Source of the DNA: Pseudomonas sp. R4-35-07
Lineage (GTDB): Bacteria > Pseudomonadota > Gammaproteobacteria > Pseudomonadales > Pseudomonadaceae
Direction of reading: 5' to 3'
DNA length: 64,000 nt
NCBI RefSeq assembly: GCF_003852235.1
Contig: NZ_CP027732.1
Location: 1,054,001-1,118,000 of the forward strand
Below, in pieces: positions 10,486-24,095 of this stretch. Numbering within the stretch: position 1 is the first letter of the stretch; each line of letters opens with the position of its first letter. The position numbers were made by a program, and so were the translations under genes. A model generated the notes under the pieces. The model saw only the letters and a program-made list of their open reading frames with translations, searched no databases and was not told the origin of the DNA.

Positions 10486-12296
10486 CAGCGCGGGGTATCC
10501 GGCAGGCGCTGGATCTCGCCACCCACGAACTTCGCCCACGGCATCTGACGGTCAACGCGCTGGTTGGCGCTGATGCCCAGGTTACCGGAGAGGCCGTCGA
10601 CACGGGTGTCCGGCAACGCCTTGAGCTGGCCCAGGCGTGGCGCCAGGCGATAGGCATCGACGCCCATCGCATACAGGCGGCCCAGGCTGCCATTGGCTTG
10701 CGGCCATTGTGCGGCGACCTGGTTGCGCAGCGGGTCGGTGGTGTTGAGCAACCAAGGGGTTTCGCAGAACATCACGTTGGTCATGTCCAGGTACTGGTTG
10801 CGGTCACCACTGGCACTGAAGACGTGGGACGTCGCATAGACCGGCACATCACCGGCGTATTGGAAGTTCAGGGTCGGCTTGATCTGCTGGGCCAGTTGCG
10901 GGGTGACGGCCAGGAAGATGAACTCGATGTCCTGGCGACGCGAAGGCTGGGCGGCAACGTCAGTGCCGACGGTGTTTTGCAGGCTCTTGGCGCGGCCTTC
11001 GCTTTTGCGCAGCTGGAACAGGTCGGCGATCTGCTGGGCCAGGGCCACAGGCTGGTCGACATACTCGACACCCATGACGGTGCCGCCGTTGGCTTCCCAA
11101 TCCTGACGGAAAGCTTTGTAGACACGCTCGCCCCATTCGCCACGTGGCACCATGGCGGCGGCGCGATGCAGGCCGTCGGCACGGGCGCGGCGCGACACTT
11201 CACGGGCTTCGTCTTCAGCGGCCAGGCCGAACTGGAACAACTGCGCCGGGGCTTGATCGCCTTCGCTGTAGTTCAGCGCCAGGGTGGTGATCGGCAATTG
11301 CGGACGTGCACTGAGCTGTTTGACCAGTGGCTTTTCCAGCGGGCCAACCACCAGCTGCACGCCGGCAGCCTGGGCCTTGGCGTAGAAGTCGTCGATGGAG
11401 GTCAGGCGCGAGCTGTCGTAGAACTCAATCACCGGCGGCTTCTGCCCGGCCTGTTCGGCCTGGTAGTGAGCGGCCATGAAGCCTTCACGCAATGCCTTGC
11501 CGACGGACGCCAAGGCGCCTTCCTGCGGCAGCAGCAGGGCGATCTTGGTCAGCGGTTGGCTGGCCAGCTCCTTGAGTTTGGTCAAGGGCGTTGGCAATTG
11601 CACGGCCGCCGGATGGCCCGGGTTGCGTGCGCGCCAGGTGTCGATGGCGGTTTGTTGCTGCTCCAGCGTGCCGGCGCCCTTGACCGCCTGGGCCAGGGTG
11701 ATCCAGCCGTCCAGCGTCGGGTTGCCGGTGGCTTGCAGCTGCTCGGCGGGCAGAGCGGCAATCAACACCCAGATCGCTTCGTGGTTGCTGTTGGCGGCGT
11801 CACCGGTGAGCAGCGGCGCCATGGCGACACGCTCCCGCGCTGCCGCCAGGGTCTGGCCGTCGGCTTCATAAGCACGGGCATGCACGGTGCCGGTGCGCAC
11901 TTGTTGATCGACCGGCAGCTCCTTCAGGCTTTGCAGGCTGGGGTGGTTCAGCGCCGTCAATGCAGCCTTGGGCTGGTTGCGGGTCATCGCCAGCTCGGCG
12001 GCCAGGGTGCTGGCGAACACTTGCGCGGCCGGTTTCAGGACATCCAGGGGCACCTGCGCAAGAATCTGCGAGGAGCGGCCGGGGTTGTTCTGCTGGTAGG
12101 CCAGGTCAGCCGCACTCAGGCGCAGCAATGCGGCCTTTTCTGGCGTCTTGGCGGCCGTGGCCTGTTCGAGCAGTTGCTCGATACTGGCGTCGGGCGTGCG
12201 TGGTAGGTCGCCAAGGCTGGACGAGGGCGAGCTGGCGCAAGCGGCCAGCAAGGCAGCGAGGCAGAGGGCGGAGAGCAGCCGCAGGCAAGCGATCAT
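10485..12296 (-). CDS. lpoA: LpoA-like penicillin-binding-protein activator (LppC lipoprotein)
   Basis: An outer-membrane lipoprotein of 603 residues with signal peptide and lipobox LAALLAAC. An N-terminal TPR-like helical domain (about 35-245) is followed by a periplasmic-binding-protein-like LppC domain (from TKIALLLPQEGALASVGKALREGF onward). E. coli LpoA is the partner that activates the peptidoglycan synthase PBP1A. Start 12296 is chosen because CAGGAA precedes it by seven bases and the signal peptide begins directly. It is the first gene of the leftward lpoA-yraN-diaA-BON operon and is divergent from rsmI. Confidence 0.9.
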
Positions 12297-12505
12297 GTAA
12301 GTGTTCCTGATACCGATCAAATTAGCGTGGAAGTGTACCCAAGCACTGGCCCAGGCGCGATGTTCGTGGCGTGAAACCGTGGATTTAGGTCGTGCAATTG
12401 TTGCGTTTTACTGACAATGGCTGAAACGACATCCGCCGTGACGGCATATTTTCAGCGCATTGACGCGCTACAATGTGGCTTTTGCCAACCATCGAGGTGT
12501 GCGTT

Positions 12506-13378
12506 TTGACTGCTCCAGGTCCTTTGAATTCCACTGCAGGCTCGCTTTTTGTCGTGGCGACGCCCATTGGCAACCTGGACGACATCAGCGCCCGGGCATT
12601 GAAAGTGTTGCGCGAGGTTAAATTGATCGCGGCGGAAGACACGCGACACTCCCAACGGTTGATGCAGCATTTTGGAATCCCCACGCCACTGGCGGCCTGC
12701 CATGAACACAACGAGCGCGAGGAGGGCAGCCGTTTTATCACCCGTTTGCTGGCAGGTGATGATGTTGCGCTGATCTCCGATGCGGGCACGCCGCTGATCT
12801 CCGATCCGGGCTACCATCTGGTCCGCCAGGCGCGCGCCGCTGGTATCAATGTAGTGCCTGTTCCAGGCGCGTGCGCGCTGATTGCAGCATTATCTGCAGC
12901 CGGCTTGCCGTCGGACCGCTTTATCTTCGAAGGCTTCCTGCCCGCCAAGACGGTAGGGCGTCGCGCGCGTCTGCAGGCGCTGAAGGAAGAGCCGCGCACC
13001 TTGATTTTCTACGAAGCCCCGCACCGCATCCTGGAGTGCCTGCAGGACATGGAGTTGGTGTTCGGCGGAGCGCGCCTGGCGCTGCTGGCTCGCGAGTTGA
13101 CCAAGACCTTTGAAACCCTCAAGGGCCTGCCGCTGGAAGAGCTTCGCGGGTTTGTCGAAGGCGACAGCAATCAGCAGCGCGGAGAGTGCGTCGTGCTGGT
13201 GGCCGGCTGGACGCCTCCAGAGGATGAAGATGCAGTCGGCAGCGAAGCCATGCGCATCCTCGATTTGCTGCTCAAGGAGATGCCGCTCAAGCGGGCTGCC
13301 GCCCTCGCCGCGGAAATTACCGGGGCGCGCAAGAATGTGTTGTATCAGGCGGCGCTGGATAAACAGAAAGCCGAATAG
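12506..13378 (+). CDS. rsmI: 16S rRNA 2'-O-ribose C1402 methyltransferase RsmI
   Basis: A protein of 290 residues of the tetrapyrrole-methylase fold. It has the N-terminal signature GSLFVVATPIGNLDDIS, the EDTRHSQRL segment, the SDAGTPLISDPG motif and PVPGACA, all typical of RsmI (formerly YraL). It methylates the ribose of C1402 in 16S rRNA. The start is read as TTG at 12506 because GAGGTG lies seven bases ahead and family members begin at this point; an ATG at 12473 has no ribosome site. Divergent from lpoA, as in many gammaproteobacteria. Confidence 0.9.
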   Translation: MTAPGPLNSTAGSLFVVATPIGNLDDISARALKVLREVKLIAAEDTRHSQRLMQHFGIPTPLAACHEHNEREEGSRFITRLLAGDDVALISDAGTPLISDPGYHLVRQARAAGINVVPVPGACALIAALSAAGLPSDRFIFEGFLPAKTVGRRARLQALKEEPRTLIFYEAPHRILECLQDMELVFGGARLALLARELTKTFETLKGLPLEELRGFVEGDSNQQRGECVVLVAGWTPPEDEDAVGSEAMRILDLLLKEMPLKRAAALAAEITGARKNVLYQAALDKQKAE

Positions 13379-13436
13379 TTCCGGGGCCGGGCCGGTGTTT
13401 CGTCCGAAGGTGATGGCAATGCTGCACTTTTAATAC

Positions 13437-13464
13437 TTGTCCTGAGGCCGTCGTGCCGTTAACC
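13437..13464 (+). promoter_or_regulatory. Likely sigma-70 promoter of rnpB
   Basis: A TTGTCC hexamer (13437-13442) and TTAACC (13459-13464) are 16 bp apart and end about 10 bp before the mature 5' end of the RNase P RNA. Confidence 0.5.
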
Positions 13465-13473
13465 TGCGCGGCG

Positions 13474-13826
13474 GAGAGTCGATTGGACAGTCGCTGCCCT
13501 CTATGAAAATTAGGGGGGGAGGAAAGTCCGGGCTCCATAGGGCGAAGTGCCAGGTAATGCCTGGGAGGCGTGAGCCTACGGAAAGTGCCACAGAAAATAA
13601 CCGCCTAAGCACTTCGGTGCCGGTAAGGGTGAAAAGGTGCGGTAAGAGCGCACCGCACGACTGGCAACAGTTCGTGGCTAGGTAAACCCCACTTGGAGCA
13701 AGACCAAATAGGGTCCCAAGGCGTGGCCCGCGCTGGGACCGGGTAGGTTGCTAAAGATGTCCAGTGATGGCCATCGTAGACGAATGACTGTTCAAGACAG
13801 AACCCGGCTTATAGATCGACTCTCCA
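13474..13826 (+). ncRNA. rnpB: RNase P RNA (type A)
   Basis: The catalytic RNA of RNase P, which removes 5' leaders from tRNA precursors. The conserved GGAGGAAAGTCCGGGCT segment (CR I) is near 13519. The CR V partner segments AGACAGAACCCGGCTTA follow near 13794. The 5' and 3' ends pair as GAGAGTCGAT/ATCGACTCTC to close helix P1. About 350 nt, the usual bacterial type A size. A T-run follows directly after P1. It lies between rsmI and mraZ, as in other pseudomonads. Confidence 0.97.
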
Positions 13827-14078
13827 CCTTTTTCCTTCTGCCTGAACCTCGGGCAGAAAACCCGGTAGTAACGCAAGAATCCCTCCTTGCCAAATCATTG
13901 GCAGATGCGTCTTCGTAATACCAAAAAAATCTTACTCTTAATAAATTACTTTAACTCTGGGCCATAGTGCTTTGAGTTATTTGTGCTTGCTGAGTCAAAA
14001 ACCACGCTGAACTCGGGTTTCTCCTCCCGTTACGCTCGTAAATCTCCGTTCTGTAAGGCTTTTCCTTGTATCCGCGCC
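13827..14078. other. Non-coding stretch between rnpB and the mraZ promoter
   Basis: An AT-rich region with no gene recognised. A short inverted repeat CTGCC...GGCAG just after rnpB (about 13838-13858) lacks a T-run. The A/T-rich segment 13920-13965 could influence the mraZ promoter, but it lies over 100 bp upstream. Nothing else is seen. Confidence 0.5.
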
Positions 14079-14108
14079 TTGACGGTGTGGTGGGCGCATT
14101 CCTATAGT
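14079..14108 (+). promoter_or_regulatory. Sigma-70 promoter of the dcw operon (mraZ promoter)
   Basis: TTGACG (14079-14084) and TATAGT (14103-14108) are 18 bp apart, a strong consensus match. Transcription should begin near 14115, about 70 bp before the mraZ start. No other convincing terminator or promoter was noticed inside the cluster until lpxC, so this is probably the main dcw promoter. Confidence 0.75.
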
Positions 14109-14115
14109 GTGCGCA

Positions 14116-14141
14116 AGTGGCGGAAAGTGGCACAAAGTGGG
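14116..14141 (+). promoter_or_regulatory. Three MraZ-type GTGG boxes
   Basis: Three GTGG repeats occur at 14117, 14127 and 14137, exactly 10 bp apart, each preceded by A. MraZ binds such evenly spaced repeats upstream of its own gene in several bacteria. Here they overlap the predicted transcription start, consistent with repression of mraZ and the dcw genes by MraZ. Confidence 0.75.
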
Positions 14142-14182
14142 TTTTTTGAACGTAAAACGCTAAAAATTGGAGAAACGCACCT

Positions 14183-14634
14183 GTGTTTCGCGGAGCTAAC
14201 GCTATCAGTCTCGATGCAAAAGGCCGTCTCGCCATGCCGAGTCGGTATCGTGACGAGCTCATTTCGCGAAGTTCGGGGCAGTTAATCATCACGATTGACG
14301 CGGTTGACCCTTGTTTATGCGTTTACCCCCTCGACGAGTGGGAGTTGATTGAAACCAAATTGCGCGCTCTGCCTTCATTGCGTGAAGAAAACCGCCGCCT
14401 GCAGCGTTTGCTGATCGGTAATGCCGTCGACCTTGAACTCGATGGCAGCGGTCGTTTCCTGGTGCCGCCGCGTTTGCGCGAATACGCCAGGCTCGATAAG
14501 CGCGCAATGCTGGTAGGCCAACTGAACAAGTTCCAATTGTGGGACGAAGATGCCTGGGATGCTGTTTCTGCAGCTGACCTGGCTGCTATTCAACAACCGG
14601 GCGCCATGCCTGATGAACTGCGTGATTTGATCCT

Positions 14635-14638
<4 letters not shown>
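14183..14638 (+). CDS. mraZ: MraZ transcriptional regulator
   Basis: A 151-residue protein with two AbrB-like SpoVT domains carrying the DxxGR signatures ([16 protein letters not shown] and [16 protein letters not shown]). MraZ is the first gene of most dcw clusters and represses it by binding the repeats upstream. The start is GTG 14183, with GGAG about ten bases upstream; the product then begins MFRGAN, the conserved family start. Its stop overlaps the rsmH start. Confidence 0.95.
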
Positions 14639-17613
<2,975 letters not shown>

Positions 17614-17614
<1 letters not shown>

Positions 17615-19077
17615 TGTCTCTTAGCCTGAACAAGATTTTTGCCCACGCCGGCCGCGATCTGCTGATTCGCGAGTTGAGCCTGGACAGCCGCAACGTGCGC
17701 GCCGGTGACCTGTTCCTGGCCGTGCCCGGTGGCAAGTTCGATGGCCGTGCGCATATTGCCGACGCCCTGCAACGTGGTGCTGCCGCTGTTGCTTATGAAG
17801 TGGAAGGCGCTACTGTGCTGCCGATCACCGATGTGCCGTTGATTCCAGTCAAGGGCTTGGCCGCGCAGTTGTCCGACATTGCCGGGCGCTTCTACGGTGA
17901 ACCGAGCCGCCACCTGAACCTGGTGGGCGTGACCGGTACCAACGGCAAGACCAGCGTGACTCAGCTGGTCGCCCAGGCCCTGGACCTGCTGGGTCAGCAC
18001 TGCGGCATCGTCGGTACCCTGGGCACCGGCTTCTATGGTGCGCTGCAAAGCGGCCTGCACACCACGCCGAACCCGATTGCCGTGCAGGCGACCCTGGCCG
18101 ACCTGAAAAAGGCCGGCGCCAAGGCGGTTGCCATGGAAGTGTCGTCCCATGGTCTCGACCAGGGCCGTGTCACGGCCCTGGCGTTTGACGTGGCGGTGCT
18201 GACCAACCTGTCCCGCGACCACCTCGATTACCACGGCACCATGGACGCGTATGCAGCGGCCAAGGCCAAGCTGTTCGCCTGGAATCACCTGAAGTGCCGG
18301 GTCATGAACCTGGATGATGCCTTCGGTCGCCAACTGGCAGCTCAAGACAGCGAAGCGCGCTTGATCAGCTATAGCTTGGAAGACACCCGTGCGTACCTGT
18401 ACTGCCGCGAAGCCCAGTTCAGCGACGAGGGCGTGCGCGCCACCCTGGTAACGCCACAAGGCGAGCACCATTTGCGTAGCACGTTGCTCGGGCGTTTCAA
18501 CCTGAGCAACGTATTGGCAGCCATCGGCGCCTTGCTCGGCTTGGATTACGCCCTCGACGAAATTCTGAAAGTACTGCCCAAACTGGAAGGCCCGGCCGGC
18601 CGCATGCAGCGCCTGGGTGGCGGTACGCAACCGCTGGTGGTGGTCGATTATGCCCACACCCCTGATGCACTGGAAAAAGTCCTGCTGGCCCTGCGCCCGC
18701 ACGCCAAGGGCAAGCTGTTGTGCCTGTTCGGCTGCGGCGGCGACCGTGATCGCGGCAAGCGTCCGTTGATGGCCGAGATCGTCGAGCGCCTGGCCGACGG
18801 CGTGCTGGTGACCGACGACAACCCGCGCAGCGAAGACCCCAGCCGGATTTTCGACGATATACGCGAAGGCTTCAAAGACACTGCCAACGTCACGTTCGTG
18901 GCCGGTCGCGGCGCAGCCATCGCCCAATTGATCGCCGGTGCCAGCGCGGATGACGTGGTGGTGCTGGCTGGCAAGGGGCATGAGGATTACCAGGAAATCA
19001 ACGGCGAGCGCCATGCCTTCTCCGATCTGGTCGAGGCGAGTCACGCCCTGACCGCCTGGGAGGTCGCCCATGCTTAA
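17614..19077 (+). CDS. murE: UDP-MurNAc-tripeptide synthetase MurE (meso-DAP adding)
   Basis: A Mur ligase of 487 residues. The ATP-binding loop GVTGTNGKTSVTQL and the DNPRSEDP motif are present. DNPR is the meso-diaminopimelate specificity motif, so the third stem residue should be meso-DAP. The start codon overlaps the ftsI stop (TGATG). Acts in the cytoplasm after MurD and before MurF. Confidence 0.96.
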
Positions 19078-20440
19078 GCCGATGACCTTCAGCGAACTGG
19101 CCCAGGCGTTGTCGGCCCGGGTGCTGTCGAGCGATTGCACGTTCGACGGCGTCAGTATCGACAGTCGCAATATCCAGCCCGGCCAGCTGTTCATCGCACT
19201 CACAGGCCCGCGGTTTGACGGTCACGACTACCTGAACGACGTCGCCGCCAAAGGCGCCGTGGGTGCCCTGGTGCAACGTGAAGTGGCGCACGCGACGTTG
19301 CCACAGTTGCTGGTCGCCGATACGCGGCTCGCCTTGGGCCAACTGGGCGCGCTGAACCGTGCCGCTTTCGACAAGCCGGTTGCCGCTATCACCGGCTCCA
19401 GCGGCAAGACCACCGTCAAGGAACTGTTGGCCGGCGTACTGCGCACGCGCGGGCCGGTACTCGCCACCCGGGGCAACCTGAACAATGATTTCGGCGCACC
19501 GCTGACCCTGCTCGAACTGGCCCCGGAACACACGGCGGCAGTCATCGAGCTGGGCGCTTCCCGCGTCGGTGAGATTGCCTACACCGTGGCGCTGACCAAG
19601 CCCCATGTCGCGGTTATCAACAATGCCGGTACCGCCCATGTCGGTGAATTCGGCGGCCCGGAAAAAATCGTCGAAGCCAAGGGTGAAATTCTTGAAGGCC
19701 TCGACGCTTCGGGCACCGCGGTACTGAATCTTGACGACAAGGCCTTCGAGACCTGGCGCGTACGCGCTGCCGGTCGCAAGGTGCTGACCTTTGCCGTGCG
19801 CAACGCCGCAGCCGATTTTCATGCCAGCGACATCACCGTTGATGCGCGTGGTTGCCCGTCCTTCACCTTGCACACGCCGCAAGGCAGTGAACACGTGCAA
19901 CTGAACCTGCTGGGCAACCATAACGTCGCCAACGCCTTGGCCGCTGCCGCTGCCGCCCACGCCCTGGGTGTGTCGCTGTTCGGCATCGCCACAGGCTTGG
20001 GCGCGGTGCAGCCGGTCAAAGGACGCACTGTCGCGCAATTGGCCACCAACGGCATGCGCGTGATCGATGACACTTACAACGCCAACCCGTCTTCCGTTAA
20101 CGCCGCCGTGGATCTGCTCAAAGGCTTTGATGGCCGCAAGGTGCTGGTACTTGGCGACATCGGCGAATTGGGCGACTGGGCTGAACAAGGGCACCGCGAA
20201 GTCGGCGCCTATGCCGCCGATAAGGTCGACGCGTTTTACGCCGTCGGCCCGAACATGGCGCACGCGGTAAACGCCTTCGGCCCTGGCGCGCGGCATTTTG
20301 CGACCCAAGGCGAATTGATCCAGGCGTTGGCTGCGGCTGAACACGACACACACACAACCATTTTGATCAAGGGATCGCGCAGCGCGGTGATGGAAAACGT
20401 CGTCGCAGCCTTGTGTGGCTCAAGTACGGAGAAACATTAA
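19070..20440 (+). CDS. murF: UDP-MurNAc-tripeptide D-Ala-D-Ala ligase MurF
   Basis: A Mur ligase of 456 residues with ATP loop [13 protein letters not shown] and the MurF signature [14 protein letters not shown]. It adds D-alanyl-D-alanine to complete the pentapeptide precursor. It overlaps murE by 8 bases and its stop overlaps the mraY start. Confidence 0.95.
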   Translation: MLKPMTFSELAQALSARVLSSDCTFDGVSIDSRNIQPGQLFIALTGPRFDGHDYLNDVAAKGAVGALVQREVAHATLPQLLVADTRLALGQLGALNRAAFDKPVAAITGSSGKTTVKELLAGVLRTRGPVLATRGNLNNDFGAPLTLLELAPEHTAAVIELGASRVGEIAYTVALTKPHVAVINNAGTAHVGEFGGPEKIVEAKGEILEGLDASGTAVLNLDDKAFETWRVRAAGRKVLTFAVRNAAADFHASDITVDARGCPSFTLHTPQGSEHVQLNLLGNHNVANALAAAAAAHALGVSLFGIATGLGAVQPVKGRTVAQLATNGMRVIDDTYNANPSSVNAAVDLLKGFDGRKVLVLGDIGELGDWAEQGHREVGAYAADKVDAFYAVGPNMAHAVNAFGPGARHFATQGELIQALAAAEHDTHTTILIKGSRSAVMENVVAALCGSSTEKH

Positions 20441-21522
20441 TGCTGCTGCTGCTGGCTGAGTATCTGCAACAGTTCCACAAAGGCTTCGCGGTCTTTCAGT
20501 ACCTGACCCTGCGCGGGATCCTGGGTGTGCTGACCGCGCTGTGTTTGTCGCTGTTTCTGGGGCCGTGGATGATCCGCACCCTGCAGAACCTGCAAATTGG
20601 TCAATCGGTTCGCAATGACGGCCCGCAGTCGCACCTGTCCAAGTCCGGCACCCCGACCATGGGCGGCGCGTTGATCCTGTCGTCTATTGGCGTCAGCACC
20701 GTGCTCTGGGCTGACCTGCACAACCGCTACGTGTGGGTGGTGCTGCTGGTGACCCTGCTGTTCGGCGCCATAGGCTGGGTCGATGACTACCGTAAAGTGA
20801 TCGAGAAGAACTCCAAGGGGCTGCCGAGCCGCTGGAAGTACTTCTGGCAGTCGGTATTCGGCCTGGCGGCGGCGATCTTCCTCTACACCACCGCACCAAG
20901 CGCTGTGGAAACCACCTTGATCATCCCAATGCTCAAGGATGCCAGCATTCCACTGGGCATCGGTTTCGTGGTGCTGACCTATTTCGTGATCGTCGGCTCC
21001 AGCAACGCGGTCAACCTGACTGATGGCCTCGACGGCCTGGCGATCATGCCGACGGTGATGGTCGGCGGCGCCCTCGGCATTTTCTGCTACCTGTCGGGTA
21101 ACGTGAAGTTCGCCGAGTACCTGCTGATTCCCTACGTACCGGGCGCGGGTGAGCTGATCGTGTTCTGCGGCGCGCTGATCGGCGCCGGCCTGGGCTTCCT
21201 GTGGTTCAACACCTACCCGGCACAAGTCTTCATGGGCGACGTCGGCGCACTCGCACTGGGCGCGGCCCTTGGCACCATCGCGGTGATCGTGCGCCAGGAA
21301 ATCGTGCTGTTCATCATGGGCGGTGTGTTCGTGATGGAAACCCTGTCGGTGGTCATCCAGGTGGCTTCCTTCAAATTGACCGGGCGCCGTGTATTCCGAA
21401 TGGCGCCGATCCACCACCACTTTGAACTCAAGGGCTGGCCCGAGCCACGCGTGATCGTCCGTTTCTGGATCATCACCGTGATTCTGGTACTGGTCGGCCT
21501 TGCCACCCTGAAACTGAGGTAG
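20440..21522 (+). CDS. mraY: Phospho-MurNAc-pentapeptide translocase MraY
   Basis: A 360-residue integral membrane enzyme with about ten transmembrane segments. Conserved MraY motifs include the cytoplasmic Asp pair in [19 protein letters not shown] and [15 protein letters not shown]. It transfers phospho-MurNAc-pentapeptide to undecaprenyl phosphate to form lipid I. The start ATG 20440 lies in the murF stop (TAATG) with GGAG upstream; longer readings from 20413 are not preferred. Confidence 0.96.
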   Translation: MLLLLAEYLQQFHKGFAVFQYLTLRGILGVLTALCLSLFLGPWMIRTLQNLQIGQSVRNDGPQSHLSKSGTPTMGGALILSSIGVSTVLWADLHNRYVWVVLLVTLLFGAIGWVDDYRKVIEKNSKGLPSRWKYFWQSVFGLAAAIFLYTTAPSAVETTLIIPMLKDASIPLGIGFVVLTYFVIVGSSNAVNLTDGLDGLAIMPTVMVGGALGIFCYLSGNVKFAEYLLIPYVPGAGELIVFCGALIGAGLGFLWFNTYPAQVFMGDVGALALGAALGTIAVIVRQEIVLFIMGGVFVMETLSVVIQVASFKLTGRRVFRMAPIHHHFELKGWPEPRVIVRFWIITVILVLVGLATLKLR

Positions 21523-21528
21523 AAACGA

Positions 21529-22875
21529 GTGTCCCTGATCGCTTCAGACCACTTCCGCATCGTTGTCGGCCTCGGCAAGAGCGGCATGTCCCTGGTTCGC
21601 TTCCTGGCGAACCGGGGCACGTCGTTTGCCGTGGCCGACACGCGGGAAAATCCACCGGAGCTGGTCACGCTGCGCCGTGACTACCCGCACGTGGAAGTGC
21701 GTTGTGGCGAATTGGACGTCGAATTTCTGTGCCGCGCCGATGAGCTTTACGTGAGCCCCGGCCTGGCATTGGCCACACCGGCCCTGCAAGCAGCAGCGGC
21801 GCGTGGCGTGAAGCTGTCCGGCGATATCGACCTGTTTGCGCGTCACGCCAAGGCACCGATCGTGGCGATCAGTGGTTCCAACGCGAAAAGCACCGTGACC
21901 ACCCTGGTCGGCGACATGGCGATGGCTGCCGGCAAGCGTGTGGCGGTGGGCGGCAACCTTGGGGTGCCGGCGCTGGACCTGCTCAGCGACGACGTCGAGT
22001 TGTACGTGATGGAATTGTCGAGCTTCCAGCTGGAAACCACCCACGACCTCGGTGCCGAAGTGGCTACTGTGTTGAACGTCAGCGAAGACCATATGGACCG
22101 CTACAGCGGCCTGCCGGCGTATCACCTGGCCAAGCATCGTATCTTCCGGGGCGCCAAGCAGTTTGTGGTCAACCGCCAGGATGCCTTGAGCCGTCCACTG
22201 ATAGGCGAAGGCATGCCTTGCTGGACCTTCGGCCTGAGCAAGCCCGATTTCAAAGCCTTTGGCATTCGCGAAGAGAACGGCGAGAAATACCTGGCCTTCG
22301 AATTCCAGAACCTGATGCCGGTGCGCGAGTTGAAAATCCGTGGCGCCCATAACCAGTCCAACGCCCTGGCGGCCTTGGCGCTCGGCCACGCGGTAGGCCT
22401 GCCCTTCGACGCCATGCTCGCCAGCCTGCGCACCTTCGCCGGCCTTGAGCATCGCTGCCAGTGGGTGCGCGACCTCGACGGCGTCAGCTATTACAACGAT
22501 TCCAAGGCCACCAACGTCGGCGCTGCCCTGGCGGCCATCGAAGGCCTGGGTGCCGATATCGACGGCAAACTGGTGCTGATCGCCGGTGGCGACGGCAAGG
22601 GCGCCGACTTCAAGGACCTTAAAGCGCCGGTCGCTGCGCATTGCCGCGCCGTGGTGCTGATGGGCCGTGATTCGGACCTGATCGCCGCAGCCCTGGGCGA
22701 CGCGGTGCCGCAAGTGCGCGCTACCTCCCTGGACGACGCGATCGCCCAGTGCAAAGCCCTGGCCCAGCCGGGTGATGCGGTACTGCTGTCGCCAGCCTGC
22801 GCCAGTTTCGACATGTTCAAGAACTATGAAGAGCGCGGCCAGTTGTTCGCCCGCGCCGTGGAGGCTTTGGCATGA
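21529..22875 (+). CDS. murD: UDP-MurNAc-L-Ala D-Glu ligase MurD
   Basis: A Mur ligase of 448 residues. The N-terminal UDP-binding segment (VVGLGKSGMSLVRFLANRG) is followed by the ATP loop in the form SGSNAKSTVTTL, and later YYNDSKATNVGAA. It adds D-glutamate. The start is GTG 21529, seven bases after the mraY stop. The ATP loop reads NAKS where many Mur ligases have NGKT/S; I regard this as family variation and not as damage. Confidence 0.95.
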   Translation: MSLIASDHFRIVVGLGKSGMSLVRFLANRGTSFAVADTRENPPELVTLRRDYPHVEVRCGELDVEFLCRADELYVSPGLALATPALQAAAARGVKLSGDIDLFARHAKAPIVAISGSNAKSTVTTLVGDMAMAAGKRVAVGGNLGVPALDLLSDDVELYVMELSSFQLETTHDLGAEVATVLNVSEDHMDRYSGLPAYHLAKHRIFRGAKQFVVNRQDALSRPLIGEGMPCWTFGLSKPDFKAFGIREENGEKYLAFEFQNLMPVRELKIRGAHNQSNALAALALGHAVGLPFDAMLASLRTFAGLEHRCQWVRDLDGVSYYNDSKATNVGAALAAIEGLGADIDGKLVLIAGGDGKGADFKDLKAPVAAHCRAVVLMGRDSDLIAAALGDAVPQVRATSLDDAIAQCKALAQPGDAVLLSPACASFDMFKNYEERGQLFARAVEALA

Positions 22876-24095
22876 GCCTCAACCTGAAAAACATCATCAA
22901 ACCGTACCCGTCGCCGATCATTACCGGGCGCGGCATCGACCTGGATTTCCCGATGCTCGCCGGTTGCCTGGCGCTGCTCGGCCTGGGCCTGGTGATGATC
23001 ACCTCGGCGTCCTCCGAAGTGGCCGCCGTGCAGTCGGGCAACACCCTGTACATGATGATCCGTCACCTGGTGTACCTGGTGATCGGCCTGGGCGCATGCA
23101 TCGTCACCATGATGATCCCGATCGCCACGTGGCAGCGCCTGGGTTGGCTGATGCTGATCGGGGCGTTCGGCTTGCTGGTGATGGTGATCCTGCCCGGCAT
23201 CGGCCGCGAGGTGAACGGTTCGATGCGCTGGATCGGCTTCGGTGCCTTCAACGTGCAACCCTCGGAAATCGCCAAGGTGTTCGTGGTGATCTACCTGGCC
23301 GGCTACCTGGTGCGCCGTCAGAAAGAAGTGCGCGAAAGCTGGATGGGCTTTTTCAAGCCATTCATCGTGCTGCTGCCCATGGCCGGCCTGCTGCTGATGG
23401 AGCCCGACTTCGGCGCCACCGTGGTGATGATGGGCGCCGCCGCCGCGATGCTGTTCCTGGGCGGCGTCGGCCTGTTCCGCTTCACCTTGATGGTGGTGCT
23501 GGCGGTCGCGGCCGTGACGATTCTGGTGCAGGCGCAACCCTACCGGATGGCCCGTCTGATTACCTTTACCGACCCGTGGTCCGACCAGTTCGGTTCCGGC
23601 TACCAGTTGACCCAGGCGCTGATTGCCTTCGGTCGCGGCGAGTGGCTGGGCGTGGGCCTGGGCAACAGTGTGCAGAAGCAGTTCTACCTGCCCGAAGCGC
23701 ATACCGACTTCGTGTTCTCGGTACTGGCCGAGGAACTGGGCGTGGTCGGTTCGCTGTGCACCGTCGCGCTGTTTGTGTTCGTGTGTGTACGCGGCATGTA
23801 CATCGGCTTGTGGGCCGAAAAGGCCAAACAGTATTTCGCCGCCTATGTGGCGTACGGCTTGTCGTTCCTGTGGATCGGCCAGTTCCTGATCAATATCGGC
23901 GTGAACGTCGGGCTGCTGCCAACCAAGGGCCTGACCTTGCCGTTCCTCAGTTACGGCGGCAGTTCGTTGGTGATTTGCTGCGCCTGCCTTGGCTTGTTGT
24001 TGCGCATCGAGTGGGAGAGTCGTACTCACCTGGGCAGCGAAGAGATGGAGTTCAGCGAAAGCGACTTCGCCGAGGAGCCGACCCATGGGCGCTAA
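22872..24095 (+). CDS. ftsW: Septal peptidoglycan glycosyltransferase FtsW (SEDS)
   Basis: A polytopic SEDS protein of 407 residues with the family signature GVNVGLLPTKGLTLPFLSYGGSS near the C-terminus and the conserved periplasmic-loop Asp region (TDFVFSVLAEELG). It polymerises lipid II at the septum with FtsI. The start overlaps the murD stop (ATGA). Confidence 0.95.
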   Translation: MSLNLKNIIKPYPSPIITGRGIDLDFPMLAGCLALLGLGLVMITSASSEVAAVQSGNTLYMMIRHLVYLVIGLGACIVTMMIPIATWQRLGWLMLIGAFGLLVMVILPGIGREVNGSMRWIGFGAFNVQPSEIAKVFVVIYLAGYLVRRQKEVRESWMGFFKPFIVLLPMAGLLLMEPDFGATVVMMGAAAAMLFLGGVGLFRFTLMVVLAVAAVTILVQAQPYRMARLITFTDPWSDQFGSGYQLTQALIAFGRGEWLGVGLGNSVQKQFYLPEAHTDFVFSVLAEELGVVGSLCTVALFVFVCVRGMYIGLWAEKAKQYFAAYVAYGLSFLWIGQFLINIGVNVGLLPTKGLTLPFLSYGGSSLVICCACLGLLLRIEWESRTHLGSEEMEFSESDFAEEPTHGR

